A stretch of DNA of 64,000 nt from Alteromonas sp. KUL42. GTDB lineage: Bacteria > Pseudomonadota > Gammaproteobacteria > Enterobacterales > Alteromonadaceae. Location: contig NZ_BJKK01000001.1 of NCBI RefSeq assembly GCF_006538325.1, forward strand, positions 124,001-188,000. Reading direction: 5' to 3'. The position numbers and the translations under genes are program-made. Of the stretch, positions 1-9,427 are shown in pieces; the first letter of the stretch is position 1; the number at the start of each line of letters is the position of its first letter. The notes below the pieces were generated by a model. The model had not been told where the DNA came from. It was given only the letters and a program-made list of their open reading frames with translations, and made no database searches.

Positions 1-622
<622 letters not shown>

Positions 623-760
623 CTAGTTCGAAAGTAACAGGAATTGCCCGAAAATTAATTCTAGTCAGTGTTAATTTCATCGAGTAACAGGAAGACTCTA
701 TAGCTTGCTTAAACAATCATTTTGAATGTATTAAGCGTGTGAATTTTAGCTCAATAAGAT

Positions 761-860
761 AGGTAGGGGGATACCGTAGAAAACCCTCCGCTGCATGGAT
801 GCAGCGGCGGAGCGCCCATGGATGGGTTTACCGCGTGTTTTCGGAGGTATTCCCCTACCT
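761..860. repeat. 100-bp inverted-repeat element with two internal hairpins
   Basis: Outer arms 761-775 and 846-860 are inverted copies with one mismatch (AGGTAGGGGGATACC against GGTATTCCCCTACCT), and pairing resumes for a few bases just inside. The interior carries a perfect 9-bp stem at 788-796/799-807 around a GG loop, and a 5-bp stem at 815-819/822-826 around another GG. It lies between yraN and diaA, which are on the same strand. The compact palindromic form resembles a REP- or MITE-like intergenic element. It could also fold in the yraN-diaA transcript and act as a processing or termination site. Other copies in the genome cannot be checked here. Confidence 0.6.
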
Positions 861-876
861 AGCTTAACGAATCTGC

Positions 877-1218
877 TTAGCCGATGTTTTTTAACCACTG
901 CAGGTTGTTCCCATCAATGGCTATAACGTCTATTCGCAAAGGCGTAGACGTCGAATTTAGGTTATTATCTAACAAATAGAATTCAAACGCAGCCCGAATT
1001 CTGTTTAGTTTCTTAGCAGTGATGAACTCTACCGCACTGCCGTAATGATTTTGCTTTCTATATTTTACTTCAATGCAAACAATGGTGTTGCCATCTTGCA
1101 TAACTATATCAAGTTCACCGCGTCTGGTGCGGTAGTTTCGACTGCGAAGTGTTAGGCCTTGTTCGATTAAAAATGAGCAGGCTTTGTCTTCGGCTGCATT
1201 CCCTTGCAGTAGTGACAT
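877..1218 (-). CDS. yraN: YraN family protein (UPF0102, predicted endonuclease fold)
   Basis: A 113-residue protein of the UPF0102 family, which has a RecB-like nuclease fold but no firmly proven role in bacteria. The expected acidic and lysine residues are present: GELDIV with E35 and D37, then CIEVKYR with E50 and K52, matching a D-E-x-K type metal site. Length is typical (about 115-130). It starts 9 bases after the lpoA stop and is probably cotranscribed with lpoA and diaA. The annotation as a Holliday junction resolvase-like nuclease is family-based inference only. Confidence 0.88.
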   Translation of the reverse strand: MSLLQGNAAEDKACSFLIEQGLTLRSRNYRTRRGELDIVMQDGNTIVCIEVKYRKQNHYGSAVEFITAKKLNRIRAAFEFYLLDNNLNSTSTPLRIDVIAIDGNNLQWLKNIG

Positions 1219-1227
1219 AGTGCTCTT

Positions 1228-3198
1228 CTACTCCATGACCATCTGAATTTCTTCGTCTCTGATAATGGCCTGAGGTTGTTGCCTAATTACTTCGCCACGT
1301 TTATTTACTGACAGTTTGCCGGTGAGGCCCTCATGAGTAATGTAGTGTAGGGTATTGAGCATACCGAGTTCAGGTAAAAGTTGATAAGCGTCATAGCCGA
1401 AAGCGAAAAGACGCTTCTGCATGGTATTTTGGTTAGACCACGCTTTCTCTGCGTCTTCTTCTAACTGTTTCCAGTTATGCTGGGGCATAAGCCATGGCAT
1501 ATCAATGAAATGAACATTTTGCAGATCCCGCCACTGGTTTTTGCCCGAATCGTAATCCATTGAACGAGAAGTAGCATACACTGGCACCAATTTCCCATCG
1601 TAAGGGTTTAAGCTTGCTTCAATAATGGGGTTCAGCAGTTCTGTATCTTGTGGAGACGCAAACGCGACAATGGCATCAATATCTCTGCGACTGCGCGGCA
1701 TATTATAGACCTCGTCATTGGTCATATACTCAATCTGATTAATACGCGCATTGCTCTGAGCTACATCTAGCGCTTGTGTCACCCCTTCTCTAAGCGAGCT
1801 ACTGTCGTTAAATGACACTGATGTTATATTCGCCCTTTGCTTATTTTCAATGTTGTTAAGTTTTATCCAGTGCGCTTTGAACGTGCTATCCATGCGTTGA
1901 TACAGGCCGCTTTCCGCTGAAATCACAATAGGTGCGCGATAACCTTTGCTGAAGATAAACTCAGCCAACTGTATTGCCTCGTCTTCTGGAGCCAATCCAA
2001 AATAATTAAGTGCAGTGGGGAATAGCATCTCTTGCTCGACATCAGTATGGCTTTCTAATACTGATTGTTGATTTTGAGTAAGTTGTTCAACAGCGTTTGT
2101 CGCATTGGGCTGTGTGTTCGCACTTTCTTCTGGGCGATTTAGCGCCAATACGTTAATGCTAGGAGGAAGTATTGGAATAAGGCTATCCACTGTTTCTTTC
2201 AATAATGGACCGATGACAAACTTGGTTTCGCCAATTTGTTCGATAAGTGACTGAGGCGAAGACTCGTTTGTATCGATAAAGCGCAAACGAGGTAAGTTTC
2301 TTTCGCTATTTTCTTGTTCAACATCGTTGTAATAGGCTGCCATAATGCCGTTTTTAACCGCGTTGCCAGTTCTGGCAAGTCGTCCAGATAGAGGCAACAA
2401 TACTGCGATTTCACTGGCGTAAATGGGTTCAACTTTTACTGCTTCCAGCACTTCTTGTGGTATTGCCTCACTAAGTACATGACCACGGTAGACTTGTTGA
2501 AATTGTGTCAGGCTTTGGGCAAGTTGCTTGGGAGAACCTATGTGCTCTTCGGTCAATTCGCGTAATGTCACAAAGGGAGAAAGGGCTGGGTATTGGGCGT
2601 TTATCTCATTTAATGTTTCGCGGGAGAGTGACGTAACCCATGCCCAAATTTTAGTGACTTTTTCTTCACTGGATAAGTCGGTTTTCATCAAGCTGTTTGC
2701 AGCAGCAGCCAAATGACCTTGCTGCGTATAAAGCTGAGTTTGTAGATATGCCTTTTCTATAGCGACATCACTATTGTCGTTGATAGTGTCTAGAAGCGCT
2801 AGCATGGACTCAACAGATGCATGCGGTTGGGCTAAGTAAGCTTTAACCAATAGCAAGGTGTATTTTGATGCTTGACTAGTTTCTACGCCTTCTTGTTGAA
2901 GCTCGAACAAAATCTGTTGCGCAAGAGTAGGTTGATTATTTTGAAGGTACAGGTCAGCAGCTTGTAACAAAAGCTCATCGCGCTGTACTTTATCTCGTGT
3001 ATTAGCCCATACTTTTTTCGCTTCAACCAATTTATGTTCAGGTGTAATAGCAGCGGCTTTTGAAGTTTCTATAGGTGTAGGAGCGCGCTCACGTGTTACC
3101 GAGGATTGTTTAGGTGTACTGCCACAACCTGATATAAGTACAACTGAGGCAATGATTGACAGGGCAAAAAATTTTCCTTTGTGTCTTGTTGGGTACAC
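1228..3198 (-). CDS. lpoA: Penicillin-binding protein activator LpoA (outer-membrane lipoprotein)
   Basis: A 656-residue lipoprotein of the LppC/LpoA family, which reaches from the outer membrane to stimulate PBP1A during peptidoglycan synthesis. The N-terminal signal segment ends in the lipobox LISGC, with lipidated Cys25. A helical TPR-like region follows to about residue 230, then a periplasmic-binding-protein-like domain beginning near IAVLLPLSGRLA and running to the C-terminus. The C-terminal text GKLSVNKRGEVIRQQP is typical of the family. It is first in an operon with yraN and diaA, and divergent from rsmI across about 140 bases. Confidence 0.92.
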   Translation of the reverse strand: MYPTRHKGKFFALSIIASVVLISGCGSTPKQSSVTRERAPTPIETSKAAAITPEHKLVEAKKVWANTRDKVQRDELLLQAADLYLQNNQPTLAQQILFELQQEGVETSQASKYTLLLVKAYLAQPHASVESMLALLDTINDNSDVAIEKAYLQTQLYTQQGHLAAAANSLMKTDLSSEEKVTKIWAWVTSLSRETLNEINAQYPALSPFVTLRELTEEHIGSPKQLAQSLTQFQQVYRGHVLSEAIPQEVLEAVKVEPIYASEIAVLLPLSGRLARTGNAVKNGIMAAYYNDVEQENSERNLPRLRFIDTNESSPQSLIEQIGETKFVIGPLLKETVDSLIPILPPSINVLALNRPEESANTQPNATNAVEQLTQNQQSVLESHTDVEQEMLFPTALNYFGLAPEDEAIQLAEFIFSKGYRAPIVISAESGLYQRMDSTFKAHWIKLNNIENKQRANITSVSFNDSSSLREGVTQALDVAQSNARINQIEYMTNDEVYNMPRSRRDIDAIVAFASPQDTELLNPIIEASLNPYDGKLVPVYATSRSMDYDSGKNQWRDLQNVHFIDMPWLMPQHNWKQLEEDAEKAWSNQNTMQKRLFAFGYDAYQLLPELGMLNTLHYITHEGLTGKLSVNKRGEVIRQQPQAIIRDEEIQMVME

Positions 3199-3336
3199 AG
3201 CGCTCTTCCTTTTACATCAATAATCGACAAGTTTATCGTAAACCGTGTGAAAATCTACGCTTGCCAGCATAATCTGGCCTAATGGCATGGTACACTTACC
3301 GCAAATAACACGTTTTAACCAGATCTAGTAACTTAT

Positions 3337-4173
3337 ATGACTGACATTGCCACGCTATATATAGTTCCAACGCCTATCGGCAACTTAAATGACATGACGG
3401 CGCGGGCCATCGAAATATTAAGTGAAGTGAGTTGGATTGCTGCGGAAGATACCCGTCACAGCGCGCGATTATTGCAACACTTTAATATTAAAACCAAAAC
3501 CTTGTCGTTGCATGAGCACAATGAAGATAAGCGCGCAGCGATGTTATGTGAGCGATTAAAGTCGGGCGAGGCGGTTGCATTGATAAGTGATGCCGGCACC
3601 CCTTTAATTAGCGACCCGGGTTTTGTATTGGTAAGACGGTGCCGCGAACAAGGGATCCCAGTTAGTGCATTACCCGGCCCTTGTGCAGCAATCACTGCAT
3701 TAAGTGCCTCAGGGTTACCTACAGATAAATTCATTTTTGAAGGCTTTTTACCGGTGAAAACACAGGCCCGTGAAGGTGTTCTTACCGAGCTACTAGACCG
3801 TACTTTTACCACCGTATTTTATGAAGCCCCCCGTCGTATTCTCGATACGGTAAAAGACATACAGCGCGTATTAGGTGAACGTTCAATTGTTGTTGCCAAA
3901 GAGCTTACCAAAACCTTTGAGACTTACGTTAGCGGTACACCACAAGATGTTATTACTTACTTAGAGGCAGATGCTACACATCAAAAAGGTGAGTTCGTGG
4001 TAATGATTGGGCCAGCACTTGTCGATGAACAAGCCTTGCCAAGTGAAGCTATGTCATTATTAATGACACTGTGTGATCATATGCCACTTAAGAAAGCGGC
4101 AGCTGTAGTGGCTGAACACTATGGCTTGAAGAAAAATGCGTTATATCAAGCAGGGCTTGATGCGAAGGGATGA
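3337..4173 (+). CDS. rsmI: 16S rRNA (cytidine1402-2'-O)-methyltransferase RsmI
   Basis: A 278-residue SAM-dependent methyltransferase of the tetrapyrrole-methylase fold that modifies the ribose of C1402 in 16S rRNA. Family signatures are clear: VPTPIGNLNDMTARAIE at the N-terminus, AAEDTRHSARLL, the SAM-binding loop SDAGTPLISDPGF and GPCAAITALSASGLPTD. Length matches the family (about 280). The divergent position to lpoA is conserved in many gammaproteobacteria. The coding sequence is followed by three short tandem repeats and then a strong hairpin shared with the convergent nspC. Confidence 0.95.
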   Translation: MTDIATLYIVPTPIGNLNDMTARAIEILSEVSWIAAEDTRHSARLLQHFNIKTKTLSLHEHNEDKRAAMLCERLKSGEAVALISDAGTPLISDPGFVLVRRCREQGIPVSALPGPCAAITALSASGLPTDKFIFEGFLPVKTQAREGVLTELLDRTFTTVFYEAPRRILDTVKDIQRVLGERSIVVAKELTKTFETYVSGTPQDVITYLEADATHQKGEFVVMIGPALVDEQALPSEAMSLLMTLCDHMPLKKAAAVVAEHYGLKKNALYQAGLDAKG

Positions 4174-4185
4174 GTAAAAAAGGCT

Positions 4186-4229
4186 GACTAGAAAGGGCTT
4201 ACTAGAAAGGGCTAAGCAGAAAGAGCTGA
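4186..4229. repeat. Three imperfect 14-15 bp tandem repeats
   Basis: Directly after the rsmI stop the sequence repeats a unit close to ACTAGAAAGGGCTT three times (4186-4200, 4201-4214, 4215-4229), the third copy with two or three changes. The units have no coding role that I can see. This is probably replication-slippage debris in the rsmI 3' untranslated region. Confidence 0.5.
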
Positions 4230-4288
4230 GTAGTAGCCAAATATATGGAACTGATGTAAAAGCTTAAACGCAAAAAACTCAAACCGAA

Positions 4289-4327
4289 CATAAAACAAAC
4301 CCGCTGAGTAAGCGTGTTTGTTTTATG
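4289..4327. terminator. Bidirectional hairpin between convergent rsmI and nspC
   Basis: Two perfect 12-base arms (4289-4300 CATAAAACAAAC and 4316-4327 GTTTGTTTTATG) enclose a further CGCT/AGCG pairing around GAGTA. The A/T-rich arms give a short U-rich tail on both strands. The position between two converging genes fits a shared terminator. Confidence 0.65.
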
Positions 4328-4356
4328 TACAAGCTTTTATGTCTAAGTGCGTATTC

Positions 4357-4423
4357 CTAATACCAGTGAGCATAGAAGTTTACCTACTCTGAGAGTGTAG
4401 ACTTCCATGCGGATTGGTATAAG
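4357..4423. repeat. 67-bp imperfect palindrome of the TTATACCAATCCGCAT type
   Basis: Left arm 4357-4383 and right arm 4397-4423 pair with roughly five mismatches over about 27 bases, leaving a short loop. The outer part reads CTAATACCAGTGAGCAT on the left, and the inverse of CTTATACCAATCCGCAT on the right. From memory, palindromic units ending in ATACCAATCCGCAT are common between genes in Alteromonadales. It may be a REP-like element or a second terminator for nspC. Confidence 0.5.
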
Positions 4424-4453
4424 TTAACCGGTTTTAATAAACGAGATTATTCC

Positions 4454-5674
4454 TTAAGACAAACGGCCTTTAAAGTCTTCATAGGTAAATGCACGTACAA
4501 GTTCAAATTCACCGTTTGTACGTAAGATACCAATACCAGGGTGTTCAACACCGTTGAAAAACGTCGTTTTAACCATGGTGTAGTGCATCATATCTTCAAA
4601 CTGTAAGCGATCGCCAATTTGTAGTGGCTTATCAAAAGAATAGGTGTCGATTACGTCACCCGCTAAACAAGAGTTACCACCTAGTTTAACATCATGAGCT
4701 TTCTCACCGGGTAAACCCGCATCGAGTATTGTTGGGCGATAGGGCATCTCAAGTACATCAGGCATGTGCGCCGTTGCTGAAATGTCCAAAATAGCAATGT
4801 CACCTTCGTTGTTGACCATATCCACCACTTCACAAATAAGTGGACCTGTTTGCCATGCTACCGCCGAGCCTGGTTCAAGGATAACGTCAAGATGAGGGTA
4901 GCGTGCCTTAAAGTTCTTCAGGGTAGTAATTAGGTGTTCGACGTCATAGCCTTCACGAGTCATTAGGTGTCCACCACCTAAATTCAACCATTTAAGCTGT
5001 CCTAACCATTTGCCAAAACGCTTTTCAATAGCCTCAAGTGTACGCGCTGTCGCAAACGAATCACACTCACACAGGTTGTGACAATGGAAGCCTTCTATAC
5101 CGGTCAAATCAACATTTTCTAATTCGCTTGCACGAATACCTAAACGAGAGCCTGGTGCGGCCGGGTCGTAAAGCGGTGTATCTGCTTCTTGATGTTCCGG
5201 GTTAATACGTAAACCCAGAGATACCTTTGCAAGGGTATCTTTGTGGGTCTGCCATTGGGTTAGGCTGTTAAAAGAAAGGTGGTTAACCAACTCAGCTAGT
5301 GCTTTTGCGTCATCTACTTTATAAGCCGGTGAATAGGCATGTACTTCTTTACCCATTTCTGCGGCGAGCTTGGCTTCCCAAACTGAACTTGCCGTTGCAC
5401 CTTGAAGGTATTGTTTGATGATGTCGAAACAAGACCACATCGAAAAACCTTTCAACGCCAAGATAATGCGTGCGCCAGATTCGTCTTGAACCCGTTTCAT
5501 TAATTCAAGGTTGCGAATAAGTTTAGCTTCTTCCAGCACATAACATGGAGAAGGGATATCAGTGCGTTGGGTTAAATCGGTCAATGCAGTAAAGCTCCAA
5601 TTAGATTTCTGTTTTGTATCTAAAACGTCATTTTGCGCTAAGTCTTTTCGTGCTAAATAGCGCGGCGCAAACAA
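4454..5674 (-). CDS. nspC: Carboxynorspermidine/carboxyspermidine decarboxylase
   Basis: PLP-dependent alanine-racemase-fold decarboxylase that makes (nor)spermidine from its carboxy precursor. The PLP lysine is in IILALKGFSMWSCFD (Lys75 counting from the first start). The glycine loop NLGGGHLM, LEPGSAVAWQTG and the C-terminal CLAGDVIDTYSFD are family signatures. There is no in-frame ATG before residue 59. Possible starts are TTG at 5674 (406 residues) or TTG at 5584 (376 residues, with GGAG ten bases upstream, nearer the usual family length of about 375). It is paired with the dehydrogenase immediately upstream, from which it is separated by a terminator-like hairpin. Enzyme identity is firm; the start is not. 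Confidence 0.88.
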   Translation of the reverse strand: MFAPRYLARKDLAQNDVLDTKQKSNWSFTALTDLTQRTDIPSPCYVLEEAKLIRNLELMKRVQDESGARIILALKGFSMWSCFDIIKQYLQGATASSVWEAKLAAEMGKEVHAYSPAYKVDDAKALAELVNHLSFNSLTQWQTHKDTLAKVSLGLRINPEHQEADTPLYDPAAPGSRLGIRASELENVDLTGIEGFHCHNLCECDSFATARTLEAIEKRFGKWLGQLKWLNLGGGHLMTREGYDVEHLITTLKNFKARYPHLDVILEPGSAVAWQTGPLICEVVDMVNNEGDIAILDISATAHMPDVLEMPYRPTILDAGLPGEKAHDVKLGGNSCLAGDVIDTYSFDKPLQIGDRLQFEDMMHYTMVKTTFFNGVEHPGIGILRTNGEFELVRAFTYEDFKGRLS

Positions 5675-5690
5675 GAATGCTGCGTTAATA

Positions 5691-5713
5691 AAAAAAGGCG
5701 CTTTTAAAGCGCC
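5691..5713 (-). terminator. Intrinsic terminator between the polyamine dehydrogenase and nspC
   Basis: On the minus strand an 8-bp perfect stem (GGCGCTTT/AAAGCGCC, 5697-5704 and 5706-5713) with a one-base nominal loop is followed by a run of at least six T. It sits between the dehydrogenase stop and the first possible nspC start, so nspC transcription from the upstream promoter would be attenuated or need readthrough. Confidence 0.75.
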
Positions 5714-5724
5714 CTAGACAGTTA

Positions 5725-6926
5725 TTACTTTGTGAAGGGGCTCGCTTCACATTCTAGTACATGCCATGGTAGACCATGCTCATTTAGCATGTCCATGAAT
5801 GGATCTGGATCGAATTGTTCCATATTCCAAACACCGGCTTCTTTCCAAGTACCATTAAGCATAAGAGCTGCACCAATCATTGCTGGAACACCTGTTGTGT
5901 ATGACACTGCTTGCGCGCCAACTTCTTCATTACATTTGGCGTGATCGCAGTTGTTGTAAATAAAGATAGTTTTTCTTTGCCGTCTTTAATACCAGTAATG
6001 TATGTACCAATACATGTCATACCGCTATATCCTTCAGCTAAAGAACCTGGGTTAGGAAGTACGGCTTTAAGAAATTCAAGAGGGACAATTTGTTGACCCT
6101 GGAATTCTACCGGTTGAATACTTGTCATACCAATGCCTTCAAGTACGCGAAGGTGGTTCAGGTAAGCATCGCCAAATGTCATCCAAAAACGAGCGCGTTT
6201 AAGTGTCGGGAAGTGCTTAACGATAGATTCTAACTCTTCGTGGAACATCAAGTAAGAAGCGCGTACACCAATATTTTGATAGTCTAAGTCTTCACGAACG
6301 CTTAATGGATCAGTTTCTTTCCACTCGCCATTTTCCCAGAAGCGACCACGTTGTGTAATTTCACGGATGTTGATCTCAGGGTTGAAGTTGGTAGCAAAAG
6401 CTTGACCGTGATCACCACCATTACAATCTACGATATCTAGGTAGTGAATCTCATCAAAATAGTGCTTAGCAGCATAAGCGGTATACACATTCGTCACACC
6501 CGGGTCGAAGCCGCTGCCTAGCAGTGCCATGATGCCCGCGTCTTTAAATTTGTCTTGGTACGCCCACTGCCATGAGTATTCGAATTTCGCTTCGTCTTTT
6601 GGCTCGTAGTTAGCGGTATCGAGGTAGTCAGTATTTGTAGCAAGGCACGCATCCATAATTGGAAGGTCTTGATAAGGAAGCGCTAGGTTAATCACCAAGT
6701 CTGGTTTTACTTCGTTAATAAGTGCTTCAACTGCTTTCGCATCGTCAGCATCAACAGCGAATACGCCTTTTACGCGATCTGCACCTACTTCTTGTTGCAG
6801 TGCTTCACACTTAGATACCGTGCGGCTTGCTAAATAAATTTCGTCGAAATGTTGAGGTAAACGTGCACACTTTTTCACGGTTACCGACGCAACACCGCCA
6901 GCACCAATAATTAAAACGCGAGACAT
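5725..6926 (-). pseudogene. Carboxynorspermidine/carboxyspermidine dehydrogenase, interrupted by a -1 frameshift
   Basis: Saccharopine-dehydrogenase-like enzyme that condenses aspartate semialdehyde with a diamine, the step before NspC. The Rossmann motif RVLIIGAGGVASVTVKK and GSGFDPGVTNVY are intact. The first frame runs from ATG 6926 (AGGGA nine bases upstream) to DGKEK near 5975, then drifts into an unrelated tail. The proper C-terminus continues in another frame as YNNCDHAKCNEEVGAQAVSY and ends at 5725 after ECEASPFTK. One missing A in the five-A run at 5970-5974 explains this; adding it gives exactly 401 codons. This is either a sequencing error or a true null allele. Loss would block the spermidine-type pathway unless slippage rescues it. 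Confidence 0.85.
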
Positions 6927-7137
6927 AATAACCAATCCCTAATTTGCTAATGAATTTTGGGCTGAATGCTAGCAGACCAAACTAATTTGGCAAGCAAAGT
7001 CAGCGTGTGAAAGTACAAAAAATTTTAATCGTGATAACCAATCAGAGCAGCTGTTAATAGCTGTACCCGCTTCTAGCTAAGTAATCTTGAGCGCAACAAG
7101 CACAAATAGAGACATGCTCTAGAGTTGTAGCATTCCA

Positions 7138-7548
7138 CTAACGTGAAATGGCATCAATTGGCGGCGAAATCACAACCTTATCATCAACCCTATAATATGG
7201 GTATAGCAACAAGCGTTCTTCTTGGTCTGGTGTTGATGTCGCCACTGCAATCGCATTAATTTTCTTACTGTCTTGCGTGTTAATTGTAGCTGCATAAACA
7301 ATTACACTATAGCTTAGGCGATCTGTGGTGGCGTCGATAACTCGCCACTGCAATTGCTCTATGAGCTGAGATTCGGTTTTTCTTTCGAGAGATTCATCAC
7401 TAAATACGCAGCCAATGCGTCCATCGTCAAAAATGGCGGCAAATGGGTAAAGAACATCGTTAAGAGGAAGCATTAACTCGCACAAGTTAAGTGCTCGCGT
7501 TACAAGTTTATTCAAGGGTAATGGCAATGTAACTGGTCGGTCGATCAT
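7138..7548 (-). CDS. Conserved hypothetical protein, 136 residues
   Basis: I do not recognise a family. The start is ATG 7548 with AAGGATA six bases upstream, which supports a real gene. There is no signal peptide or membrane segment. Composition looks like a soluble mixed alpha/beta protein with motifs such as FAAIFDDGRIGCVFSDE and ERLLLYPYYRVDDKVV. It is flanked by gaps of about 200 bases on both sides and so is probably monocistronic. Nothing in the sequence gives a function. Confidence 0.65.
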   Translation of the reverse strand: MIDRPVTLPLPLNKLVTRALNLCELMLPLNDVLYPFAAIFDDGRIGCVFSDESLERKTESQLIEQLQWRVIDATTDRLSYSVIVYAATINTQDSKKINAIAVATSTPDQEERLLLYPYYRVDDKVVISPPIDAISR

Positions 7549-7762
7549 AGTATCTATCCTTAAGTTAGCGTTGCTTTAGACTCTATAAATTTTTACGCAT
7601 ACACTTTCACAATAGTTTAATAATTGAAAAATAAACAGGTGGAATTTTTGGTGAGCTGGCAGTGAGAGCTCACTCTTTTAAAGTTTCAGCTTTTCAGTGT
7701 TATTAGAAACACAACAAATATAAATATAGCGATAAAAGAGAGTAGCTAAAGTACTTTGCAAA

Positions 7763-8689
7763 TTAGTTTTTTCGAGCGCCTTGTAGGCCACCTGTGTGCA
7801 CAATAACAATCTTAGTACCCGGCGCAAAAAAGCCCTCATTTAGCATATTTTTTAGGGCCCAAAACACCTTACCTGAATACACTGGCTCAATCTTAAATGG
7901 CATAGTTTGGATGAATTCTTCGCAGAAGGTGGCCAGTGTAGCAGGCACTTTCGCATAGCCTCCGCAGTGATAGTTGTGGTTAATAGTCCAATTGTCCATC
8001 TGATGCGGAAGAAACTGTGAAACTAGTGACTCTAAATACCCTTGCCCTTTCAAAACGCCAATACCTATCGCAGTTTGTTTTTCGCTCAATGCGCTGGTAA
8101 TACCGGCAAGTGTCGCGCCACTGGCCACGGGAGCCATAATGACGTCAAAGGGAGTAGTTATCTCATGCACTAGTTCTTGTACGCCTAACAGTGCAGCGTG
8201 CTGGCTACCTCCCTCTGGAATAATAGTGGCGTGAGGGTGCTTAATTTGGAGTGCCGCTAGATAATGTTCATCGTTGCGCTTTTGGTAGGTTAGGCGATTA
8301 ACATAGTCAATCTGAGTATTCCAACGTACGAGATCGCAAATCATCGGAGTGGGCGCTGCGCTGTAATCCCCCCTAATGATGGCTGTAAACTTAATATTAA
8401 GCGTGTAACACACAAATCCCAAAGCGTGTAGATGATTGGAAAATCCACCACCAAAACTAATGACTTCTGCAATCTTATTACTGCGCAGAGCATACGCTAA
8501 TTTTCGCCACTTATTTCCTGAGATAACAGGGTGAATCATATCATCTCGTTTGACCCACATAGATACACTTTCAGCACCATGCCAAGAAGGGCAAAAGGGT
8601 ATTAAAGGAGAGGGAAGTGTTAGTGATTTTTCAAGTACTTCAAGAGAGTTCAAAGGGGGAGCCGCTGTTTTTTGATCAATTGTTTTCAC
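7763..8689 (-). CDS. 1-aminocyclopropane-1-carboxylate deaminase / D-cysteine desulfhydrase family protein
   Basis: Fold-type II PLP enzyme of 308 residues. The PLP lysine is in KRDDMIHPVISGNKWRKL, followed by the substrate loop SFGGGFSNHLHALGF, PEGGSQHAALLG and a C-terminal VHTGGLQG. Members act on D-cysteine, ACC or related amino acids, and sequence alone does not separate these. The first start is GTG at 8689; no closer ATG fits. It is a monocistronic gene divergent from the chalcone-isomerase-like gene across about 80 bases. Confidence 0.85.
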   Translation of the reverse strand: MKTIDQKTAAPPLNSLEVLEKSLTLPSPLIPFCPSWHGAESVSMWVKRDDMIHPVISGNKWRKLAYALRSNKIAEVISFGGGFSNHLHALGFVCYTLNIKFTAIIRGDYSAAPTPMICDLVRWNTQIDYVNRLTYQKRNDEHYLAALQIKHPHATIIPEGGSQHAALLGVQELVHEITTPFDVIMAPVASGATLAGITSALSEKQTAIGIGVLKGQGYLESLVSQFLPHQMDNWTINHNYHCGGYAKVPATLATFCEEFIQTMPFKIEPVYSGKVFWALKNMLNEGFFAPGTKIVIVHTGGLQGARKN

Positions 8690-8768
8690 CGCAAAGTATA
8701 ACCAGTATATGTGCTAAACAACATGGGTACTTTTAAACATGAGTACTTTTAACAAGGTGGAATGAAAG

Positions 8769-9296
8769 GTGATAAAGATCTTTTCGACTTTTTTTATCAT
8801 GATGTTGATAGGAACTAACAGCAGTATGGCAGATGATGATATTCCTATTGAAGTAAGACAGCACGTGCCGAATGCGAGTCTTGTCGGTGAAGGTATGTTT
8901 ACGTTTTATTTTTGGGATGTATATCGCGCATCCCTTTATGCACCTAATAGAAATTATGATCACGCAAAACCTTTTGCATTGCGTTTAACTTATCAGCGGG
9001 AGCTGGAAGGTAAGAAGATAGCGCAGCGTTCTATCGATGAAATGAAAAAGCAAGGCTCCTTGTCCAATGACGTGGCTGAAACCTGGTTGTCTAAAATGGA
9101 AAGCATATTCCCCGATGTTTCCGAAGGTGATGTTTTAACTGGTATTGCTATCAACAAAGAGGAGACCCAGTTTTATTTCAATGGTGAGTACATTGATGCG
9201 GTCCAAGATAGCGACTTTACGTCTCGTTTTTTTGATATCTGGCTTGGTAATAAAACCTCAGAACCTAAATTCCGAAAGCTATTGTTGGGTAATTAA
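8769..9296 (+). CDS. Chalcone isomerase-like exported protein
   Basis: A 175-residue protein with an N-terminal signal segment (KIFSTFFIMMLIGTNSSMA, cleavage before DDD), hence probably periplasmic. The body matches the bacterial chalcone-isomerase-like family: VGEGMFTFYFWDVYRASLYAP, then FALRLTYQRELEGKKIAQRS and a C-terminal FFDIWLG. Plant chalcone isomerase activity is not implied; the bacterial proteins have no established reaction. It starts at GTG 8769 after AAGGTGG. It is followed 131 bases later by a DUF3833 lipoprotein; from memory, the two families recur together in marine gammaproteobacteria. Confidence 0.82.
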   Translation: MIKIFSTFFIMMLIGTNSSMADDDIPIEVRQHVPNASLVGEGMFTFYFWDVYRASLYAPNRNYDHAKPFALRLTYQRELEGKKIAQRSIDEMKKQGSLSNDVAETWLSKMESIFPDVSEGDVLTGIAINKEETQFYFNGEYIDAVQDSDFTSRFFDIWLGNKTSEPKFRKLLLGN

Positions 9297-9427
9297 ATAA
9301 TGAAGTAGCGCTTGGGAGTGTTTGACGGTTTGGTTTGTTCTCGCCAGCCGGTAGGCGCTGATTGGCTTCAAACACCGTTTCAAAACGAGCGTCAAAACTA
9401 ACGTGAAAACTAAAGTGAGAGAAAGTT

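Noticed and set aside
5960..5985. Programmed -1 ribosomal frameshift in the polyamine dehydrogenase
   Set aside because: No in-frame X-XXY-YYZ slippery heptamer fits the zero frame and no downstream stimulatory structure is evident. A one-base homopolymer error is simpler.
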